A stretch of DNA of 47,127 bases. It comes from CAYQUV01 sp964421005. GTDB taxonomy: Bacteria; Patescibacteriota; Minisyncoccia; Minisyncoccales; CG1-02-41-26. The translations under genes were made by a program, and so were the position numbers. Every line of letters begins with the position of its first letter. The stretch's first letter is position 1. Positions 42,203 through 47,127 of the stretch are shown in pieces. The notes beneath the pieces were generated by a model, which had not been told where the DNA came from, did not search any database, and was given only the letters and a program-made list of their open reading frames with translations. The stretch covers positions 1-47,127 of the forward strand of contig CAYQUV010000002.1 of the NCBI GenBank assembly GCA_964421005.1, read 5' to 3'.

Positions 42203-43990
42203 TTATTTCTTTAATTTTTTCTTGAGCTCTTTTATTTTCTTTACTTCCTCGGGAGAAGAAGTGATAATCTGGTCTTCAGCATAACTCGCTACTACCTTAA
42301 GAGCAACCCTTTTTTGGCCGGCAATAAAAATTCCTTCTCCAACATCACATTCTAGAAGAAGATATTTTTCTTCGTCAGCCAGGTTGAAAGTTTTTTGAAC
42401 AAAATCAATAGTAGCGGGACTTTGTTTCATTAGAAACTGTAAAGAAGAATTAGTGATAATCGGTTGACCGTAAGCCGATTTCATAAAATCGCCGATGTCC
42501 TGAGTAATAGTTGAAACACCCAGCCAATATTTCCTGGCTCTTTTACAGATGCCGAACAAAAACGAAGCGCCGTCTTCCGATTGCATTATCCACCATGCTT
42601 CATCAACCAGCAGAATTCTTTTTTTCAACTCGGCTCTAATACTGTTCCAGATATATCTTAAAATAATAAACATAGCCATTGGCCTTAATTCCTCCTCCAT
42701 ATCTCTAATTCCAAAGCTGACTAAGCTCTTTTCCATTGAGACATTTGTCGGATTGTTAAAGAATTGGGCATAATTTCCGGTGGTGAATTTTCTTACTCTT
42801 TCAACCAGAGATTCTGCTCCCTCCATACCTTCAAGAATTGTTTGGAAATCCGACATTAGAGGAATTCTCTCTTTCCATTTGCTCGGGTCGGATTCGGGGG
42901 TAATATCTCTGGCTTTGTAAGTTTCAATAATTGCTCTATCAATAATAGAATCTTCTTCCGGAGTTAATCCCCCCAACATTATTCTGAAAAGGCCTACCAG
43001 ATTTATTGCGTTTGATCTTAGAGTATCCTCCGGTTTCTCGTCTTCGGTTGGAGGAGGAAGATCAAAAGGATTTAAATGATGGGGTGAAGTCAGAGAAACA
43101 TTAAAGAAAGAGCCACCTACTGCTTCAGCCAGCCATTGATATTCGTTTTCCGGGTCTATTATTATCACCGGAACATCCTGCATCAGATATCTCAAAGCTT
43201 CTAGTTTACAAAAATACGATTTCCCGCTGCCGCTTTTTGCGAAAACGCACATATTACCATTTTCTAAAGTAAACCTATCAAAGAGAACCAAAGAATTATT
43301 ATGTTGGTTTATGCCGTAGAGAATTCCCTCGTTAGCACTTAAATCCGGGGAAACGAAAGGGAAGATACTTGACAAAGGAGCGGTATTCATCGGCGTGTGA
43401 ACCAGAATTTCATCCAGACCGTAGGGTGAAGTTGAGATAAAACCTTCCTTTTCTCTTAACAGAGTCGGTTTTATATAAATCAATCTTGACTCAAAAACCG
43501 ACCTCATTCTAATTTCAATATCCCTTAATTCTTTTTGGCTGTCTCCGTAAACAGTGATATAAAGCCCTAATCTGAAAACTCTTTCACTTGCCGTTTGGAG
43601 GGCATCTCTTAAGTTTTCAATATCCTTGTATGCGGTTTCCAGAGTCGGGTCGCGGATAAGGCCTTTCTCTTCTCTTTCTATCAGTTCGGCTTGAACTTCA
43701 GTTATTTTTTTTCTAAGTTGTCTTAAAATTACTGCTGAATCTACTGGATGGATATGAAAAGAGATATCCAAAGGATGGTTAATATTGATAATTGGCGACA
43801 TCCAGCCGGTTGAAAGATATCTCGGATAAGAAAAAACAAAAAAAGTTTTGGAAAATCTTTCTCCCAATCTTAAATAATTTTGAGATACTTCAACCGACGA
43901 TGGAGCAACAATATCCTCAATTTTTATTTCTTCTTTTTTTAATTTTAATCCTTTAATTTCTCTTTCTTTTTTTAAAAAGGGCAGTTTCAT
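42203..43990 (-). CDS. virB4: VirB4/TraC-type secretion ATPase
   Basis: 595 residues. After a start with KEEIKIEDIVAPSSVEV, the N-part (40-240) is the end of the CagE/TrbE/VirB4 N-domain. The FtsK-like ATPase core follows: Walker A AKSGSGKSYFCKLEALRYL (251-269), the VIIIDPENEYQWLAEAVGG strand (275-293), Walker B RILLVDEAWWIMQ (about 459-471), sensor STITQDI (about 495) and ITNSSLQFLMKQSP. All ATPase residues are present. VirB4 powers pilus assembly and substrate movement in T4SS. The missing first part of the N-domain is encoded by the separate gene directly upstream (44005-44649). No relaxase, VirD4 or VirB11 is in the window. Confidence 0.93.
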   Translation of the reverse strand: MKLPFLKKEREIKGLKLKKEEIKIEDIVAPSSVEVSQNYLRLGERFSKTFFVFSYPRYLSTGWMSPIININHPLDISFHIHPVDSAVILRQLRKKITEVQAELIEREEKGLIRDPTLETAYKDIENLRDALQTASERVFRLGLYITVYGDSQKELRDIEIRMRSVFESRLIYIKPTLLREKEGFISTSPYGLDEILVHTPMNTAPLSSIFPFVSPDLSANEGILYGINQHNNSLVLFDRFTLENGNMCVFAKSGSGKSYFCKLEALRYLMQDVPVIIIDPENEYQWLAEAVGGSFFNVSLTSPHHLNPFDLPPPTEDEKPEDTLRSNAINLVGLFRIMLGGLTPEEDSIIDRAIIETYKARDITPESDPSKWKERIPLMSDFQTILEGMEGAESLVERVRKFTTGNYAQFFNNPTNVSMEKSLVSFGIRDMEEELRPMAMFIILRYIWNSIRAELKKRILLVDEAWWIMQSEDGASFLFGICKRARKYWLGVSTITQDIGDFMKSAYGQPIITNSSLQFLMKQSPATIDFVQKTFNLADEEKYLLLECDVGEGIFIAGQKRVALKVVASYAEDQIITSSPEEVKKIKELKKKLKK

Positions 43991-44004
43991 AATTATTTAA
44001 TAAA

Positions 44005-44649
44005 TCATTTAATAAGTTCAGGTAATATTTCAGGATAATAGCCATATTCTGCTTCTTTTGGATGATGTAAACTCCAGAAGAGTTCAATTAATTCGGGGGT
44101 GGTTAAGGGAACGGCTGTCAGCCCGCAGCGTCTCAAACCAATAGCTACAAATTCCATTCTTTGCCAGAGTTGCTCTTTGCATCTTTTAAAATTTTCTTCG
44201 GTTAGACCAAATTCTCCTTTTTTGCCAATTCCTTTTAATAAACCGCCGGTTACCCCTATTGCTTCGGAAAGAGTGAAGGGAACAACGATTAAGAATTCCT
44301 TTCTCATAATTGTTCCTTCTTCGACCAGCCCTTCAACGAATTTCCGATACTCAGCAGTTTGAACTTTCAGAAGTTCATTCTGCTGGTTTTTCTCAAGCTC
44401 TTTTAATTTGTCAAAATAACCGGTGATATTTAATCTCCTTGATTGGACCACAATTTGGCAAGAAAAATCTAATGAATTTAAAAAACTCTGAAATTGATAA
44501 ATGGTTGCTTTTTGTTCTTCTTCCGATTTTAAATCAAAGTTTATTGAAGAAACCAAAAGAATCCCTCTTAAAGCTTTATTTCTTAAAACAATCACTCCCT
44601 CTCTGATTTCGGCTATTTCTAAGAACTTTTGGGATGGAGTTTTAAACAT
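44005..44649 (-). CDS. Separate VirB4 N-terminal domain (TraC/CagE-N-like)
   Basis: 214 residues, soluble. It starts with the strand pattern of VirB4 N-domains: FLEIAEIREGVIVLRNKALR (10-29), GILLVSSINFDLKSEEEQ, the FQSFLNSLDFSCQIVVQSRR segment and YRKFVEGLVEEGTIMRKEFL. Then come a glycine-rich turn and the LWQRMEFVAIGLRRCGLTAVPL end. In most bacteria this region is fused to VirB4; here a stop and a gap of 14 bases separate it from the ATPase gene. No frameshift is needed, since both frames have their own start and stop. So the split is probably natural, as in other CPR loci, and the two proteins should reassemble. Confidence 0.8.
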   Translation of the reverse strand: MFKTPSQKFLEIAEIREGVIVLRNKALRGILLVSSINFDLKSEEEQKATIYQFQSFLNSLDFSCQIVVQSRRLNITGYFDKLKELEKNQQNELLKVQTAEYRKFVEGLVEEGTIMRKEFLIVVPFTLSEAIGVTGGLLKGIGKKGEFGLTEENFKRCKEQLWQRMEFVAIGLRRCGLTAVPLTTPELIELFWSLHHPKEAEYGYYPEILPELIK

Positions 44650-44679
44650 AAAATTGTGAAGCTTTTAATTAAAAAATTT

Positions 44680-45087
44680 TTATCTTAACCCTCTTTCTAT
44701 TTTGGAAGAAAGTTTCCTTAGTTTACTTTCGGGAGAAACTTTTAAAGGAGCCTCTTCCTTTTCTTTTTTCTTAACCCCTTCTTTTTCTAAAAGTTTAATA
44801 ACCGGTTTCTCTTTTTTTTCCCAGATGTATCTTTTTGCCGAAATAAAATATCCAAAAAACTGTCCTACTAAGTGATAGAGAGGTATTCCTTCAATTCTAA
44901 ACAGTAAAAGAGCCGCAGTTCCCCCTCCGACAATAAAAAGAACGAAAACAAAGGTAGAGAGAGGTAAAAGATAATACAAAACAAACAAAATTATACCAAC
45001 TATGCCGAGATAAGCTAACTGCTTGAAAGTTAAAAAAGCAAAAATCTTTGTTTCTCTTTCTAAAAATTTTGGTACCTTAAACCTCAT
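44680..45087 (-). CDS. prgI: PrgI-family membrane protein (VirB3-like)
   Basis: 135 residues. The start MRFKVPKFLERETKIFAFLT and the FKQLAYLGIVGI helix (22-33) are typical for PrgI proteins. A pair of membrane helices (about 23-41 and 44-63) is followed by EGIPLYHLVGQFFGYFISAK, the conserved end of the domain, and a charged tail of 45 residues. PrgI/VirB3 proteins sit in the inner membrane next to VirB4 and are needed for pilus or channel assembly. It is the first gene of the 17-kb locus; a TATAAT candidate (minus strand, 45119-45124) lies 32 bases upstream of its ATG. Gap to the next gene is 30 bases. Confidence 0.9.
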   Translation of the reverse strand: MRFKVPKFLERETKIFAFLTFKQLAYLGIVGIILFVLYYLLPLSTFVFVLFIVGGGTAALLLFRIEGIPLYHLVGQFFGYFISAKRYIWEKKEKPVIKLLEKEGVKKKEKEEAPLKVSPESKLRKLSSKIERGLR

Positions 45088-45251
45088 GGGAGTTTATTTT
45101 ATTATAACCTTTATAAAGATTATAACACACCCTTGATAAATAGAAAATCAACAGCCAAAAAGGTTTGAGTTTCAATTTCTCTTCAGGGACTATTAGAAAA
45201 CGGTTAGATTTTTTAAGATCGAGTCCGGAATTACTATTTTTTAGTTAGCTC

Positions 45252-45280
45252 TTGACATTAAGGAACTTTTTTGTTATAAA
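45252..45280 (+). promoter_or_regulatory. sigma70 promoter of the 194-residue membrane protein
   Basis: TTGACA (45252-45257), 17-base spacer, TATAAA (45275-45280), about 107 bases before the ATG at 45387. It is divergent from the VirB4 locus; the 165 bases between this box and the prgI start hold no other feature I can name. Confidence 0.7.
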
Positions 45281-45386
45281 TCAAACAGTTCTTTGACACA
45301 AAGCAATGGATGAAGATGGGAAAAAATAAAGATAAAGTGAGGTAAATAAAAAAAGAGAGCATAGACAAAAAAGAAAGGTGAGAAAG

Positions 45387-45968
45387 ATGAACGCGAGAAG
45401 AAAAATAAAAGAGCCGATAAAAAGAGTGATGGCGAACATCAGCAAGGTCACAATAGGGGTAATAATGGAGACATTGGGAGAGATAAAAGAAATGGAGGAA
45501 ATAAAAGAGTTAAAACTGATTAAGACAGAAGTGGTTGTTACTTTGACCACTCTAGTGATAACTTTTTTTGCTTTAATTTGTTTTCCAGAAAAGATGGAAA
45601 ATTACCGAATGGTTATTATCAGTGGATTTGTAGCTCTGGTTGGTTTATTCTTTGCCTTGGTTGCTTGTTTGAGCAAGGATGACGCTGATATTCCTTCTAG
45701 CCCTGGTTTTGCCGTTTTTATTGGAGCCATCTTTGCTTTTATCTACACCACTCATCATTCTATTTTCACAATTTTCGGTAAAAAAGGTTTTTTAACCTTC
45801 GATTCTGTTTTTTCCGTCATTTTTATCCTTTTTTTCGTCATTTCTGTATCTACTTTTTTAATGAAAAGAAGGAGAGAAATAATTAGTGTTTTGACTTTTT
45901 TTCTGACTATATTGGTCAATTTCGGGATATTATGGATGTTGTACGAAATCTCAAAATTATCTTCTTAA
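45387..45968 (+). CDS. Four-helix membrane protein with amphipathic N-terminus
   Basis: 193 residues from ATG 45387; GTG 45378 is possible, but ATG is better because a clear SD (AAAGGTGAG) ends six bases before it. The first 46 residues are charged and helical (RRKIKEPIKRVMANISKVTI, LGEIKEMEEIKELKLIK), cytoplasmic by the positive-inside rule. Four membrane helices follow (about 51-66, 77-95, 108-126 and 136-157, with a fifth at 166-185) and short polar loops with KKDDADIPSS and a basic MKRRRE. No named family. The gene is a unit of its own with a consensus promoter, an SD and a tetraloop terminator, unlike most genes in this window, which could mean a foreign origin or a stress-induced gene. 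Confidence 0.7.
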   Translation: MNARRKIKEPIKRVMANISKVTIGVIMETLGEIKEMEEIKELKLIKTEVVVTLTTLVITFFALICFPEKMENYRMVIISGFVALVGLFFALVACLSKDDADIPSSPGFAVFIGAIFAFIYTTHHSIFTIFGKKGFLTFDSVFSVIFILFFVISVSTFLMKRRREIISVLTFFLTILVNFGILWMLYEISKLSS

Positions 45969-45972
45969 ATCT

Positions 45973-45996
45973 AAGGCAGGAAGATTTTCCTGCCTT
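45973..45996 (+). terminator. Intrinsic terminator after the membrane protein
   Basis: Perfect 10-bp stem (45973-45982 AAGGCAGGAA with 45987-45996 TTCCTGCCTT), a 4-base loop and a trailing TTATTTT. It begins 4 bases after the stop codon. Confidence 0.9.
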
Positions 45997-46076
45997 TTAT
46001 TTTAGAAATTAAATTTCTTTTTTAGAACTAACTTAGAACTAGAATTATCAGAAATAGAGAATGTCTAACCAACACT

Positions 46077-47127
46077 TCTAGGACTGCAAGACATTTGTAA
46101 CACATAGGGTATACTAAAAATAGGTCGAAATTAGTTTAAAATCTTAATTTTAGTATATCTTTATGTCTCAAGAACAAAGATTAGTTAATTTAAGGCTCTC
46201 TTGGTTTCGCCACGTCCAAGAGATTACCCATAATGTGGCTAAAACTTGCCGTTATTACGGCATAGCCCGGAGAACTTACTATTTCTGGTGGAATAGATAT
46301 CAAGAGAAAGGCATTGACGGATTAAAAGATCGTTCTAGAAGGCCTATTCATAGCCCGAGGGCCACTAAAGCCGAGGTTGTAGAGAAACTTATCTATCTGG
46401 GGCAACATTATTATTTTGGTTCAAAGAAAATTCAGATGTATCTTTTAAGATATCATGATATCAAGATGGCTGCCTCAACTATTCACCGTATTTTAAAGAA
46501 ACTAGGAATGAATAGGTTACCAACTAATCAGCGATACCGCCCCTTAAGAGAAAGATTCAAAAGATACGAGAAACCAATTCCTGGTCATTATCTCCAAATC
46601 GATGTTAAATTCTTAGCTCCGATTCCGGGAGTGAGCCAACGAAGATTTTACCAATACACTGCTGTTGATGACTGTACAAGAATTAGAATTCTAAAAATCT
46701 ATGAGAGATGTAATTAAAGCAACTCTATTGAATTCGTGGATTACACCTTGTCTAAACTGCCTTTCCCGGTGCACGCTATTCAGACTGATAACGGCTCAGA
46801 ATTTGGACCACAGTTTCATTGGCACATCCTAGACAAAGGCATTCAACATCGCTACATTAAACCTCATACTCCAAGACTAAATGGCAAGATAGAACGTTCT
46901 CACCGTATCGACGAAGAAGAATTTTACCGTATGCTTCAAGGAGTAGTGATTGATAATTCCAAGCTCTTTAACGAGAAACTTCGAGAATGGGAAACCTTCT
47001 ACAATTTTCAAAGGCCGCATGGCTCTCTTGCCGGTCGAACCCCTTTTGAGAGGTTGCAAGAGAAGCTTAAAGAATTATCATTAACAAAAGGTACTCTATG
47101 ATGTTATCGATGTCTGCCGAACCTACA
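46077..47127 (+). mobile_element. IS481-type insertion sequence, about 1.05 kb
   Basis: A transposase gene lies between imperfect terminal repeats of about 30 bases. The left end reads TCTAGGACTGCAAGACAT at 46077 and on; the right end, read inwards on the minus strand, is TGTAGGTTCGGCAGACAT from 47127. Both continue to xxTAACA..CATAG. Length and single reading frame match the IS481 family. The window ends exactly where the right repeat starts with TGT, so the end of the source sequence may be an assembly break at a multicopy element. Target duplications cannot be seen for lack of the right flank. Confidence 0.8.
46163..47101 (+). pseudogene. IS481 family transposase, broken by one in-frame stop
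   Basis: 312 codons in one frame from ATG 46163 to TGA 47099, with a TAA at 46715. Part 1 (184 residues) has the helix-turn-helix YYGIARRTYYFWWNRYQEKG and LKDRSRRP and the first DDE Asp region LQIDVKFLAP, with AVDDCTR. Part 2 has the second Asp in QTDNGSEF and the Glu in PRLNGKIERSHR. The HTH, D, D and E are all there. The stop replaces a residue in YERCN*SNSIEFVDY, where CAA to TAA is the simplest change. The frame is unshifted over the stop, so a single point mutation made it inactive, unless the stop is read through. A second start (GTG 46736) could give only the C-terminal half. Confidence 0.85.

Noticed and set aside
42203..43990. Conjugative plasmid or ICE
   Set aside because: There is no relaxase, VirD4, oriT or integrase near the VirB4 genes; the locus sits beside core chromosome genes.
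1..47127. Recoded stop codons (UGA as Gly, as in some CPR groups)
   Set aside because: TGA ends several clear genes at the expected position (e.g. ruvC, the transposase). The TGA codons within the V4R-like copy are explained by frame shifts.
1..47127. tRNA, rRNA and CRISPR loci
   Set aside because: I found no cloverleaf with a GTTCRANYC arm, no rRNA core motif and no spaced direct repeats of CRISPR size. A covariance search would settle the tRNA question.

Overview
The window is a low-GC bacterial chromosome segment, most likely from a Candidate Phyla Radiation (Patescibacteria) bacterium of the Parcubacteria type. This is an inference from five things: very compact, SD-poor genes; a DNA polymerase I without a proofreading domain; a short Oxa1-like YidC; exported proteins with lamin-tail domains; and a PrgI/VirB4-type secretion locus with giant Cys-rich exported proteins. 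The standard genetic code fits, since TGA, TAA and TAG all end clear genes.

Left arm (1-9540, all minus strand): a signalling neighbourhood. It holds a CheY-like receiver, a soluble two-PAS histidine kinase, a V4R/DUF2378-like small-molecule sensor with a frameshifted tandem copy and a third fragment, two HAMP receptors that end in almost the same coiled coil but have no output domain, two 7TM-type membrane proteins, a geranylgeranyl-reductase-like flavoprotein, and a membrane-anchored metallo-beta-lactamase-fold protein whose halves are in permuted order. A decayed PocR-type sensor (8922-9514) closes the arm. Loss of sensor genes is a recurring theme.

Core block (9548-27932): DNA metabolism and housekeeping. 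It contains polA, tsaE, a DHH-family pseudoenzyme, a PilB/GspE ATPase, ruvB, a double lamin-tail surface protein, a glycosyltransferase, yebC, ruvC, a 38-residue acidic protein with its own promoter and terminator, a class A penicillin-binding protein, and the classical origin neighbourhood dnaN-dnaA // rpmH-rnpA-yidD-yidC-jag. The dnaA/rpmH gap is the best oriC candidate. Several transcription units end in clear hairpins, two of them shared by convergent genes.

Right block (28004-45087, all minus): about 17 kb that reads as one transcription unit running right to left. The order is PrgI (VirB3-like), a separate VirB4 N-domain, the VirB4 ATPase, a small membrane protein, a 1809-residue and a 1746-residue exported protein, a 376-residue Cys-rich exported protein, and a 625-residue protein. 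Two of the large proteins carry the same VirB2-like two-helix membrane module. The 1809-residue one contains a segment that closely resembles the C-terminal part of YebC, encoded 18 kb away. The 1746-residue one has six CPDGxFVxGIxKN repeats, and the 625-residue one has beta/gamma-crystallin-like motifs. No relaxase or VirD4 is seen, so the best reading is a T4SS-derived machine that builds or secretes a large disulfide-rich surface structure, possibly for contact with other cells. This is the most likely undescribed system here.

Right edge (45250-47127): a four-helix membrane protein with a textbook promoter, SD and terminator, then an IS481-type element whose transposase is broken by one in-frame stop. 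The window ends at the outer end of its right inverted repeat.
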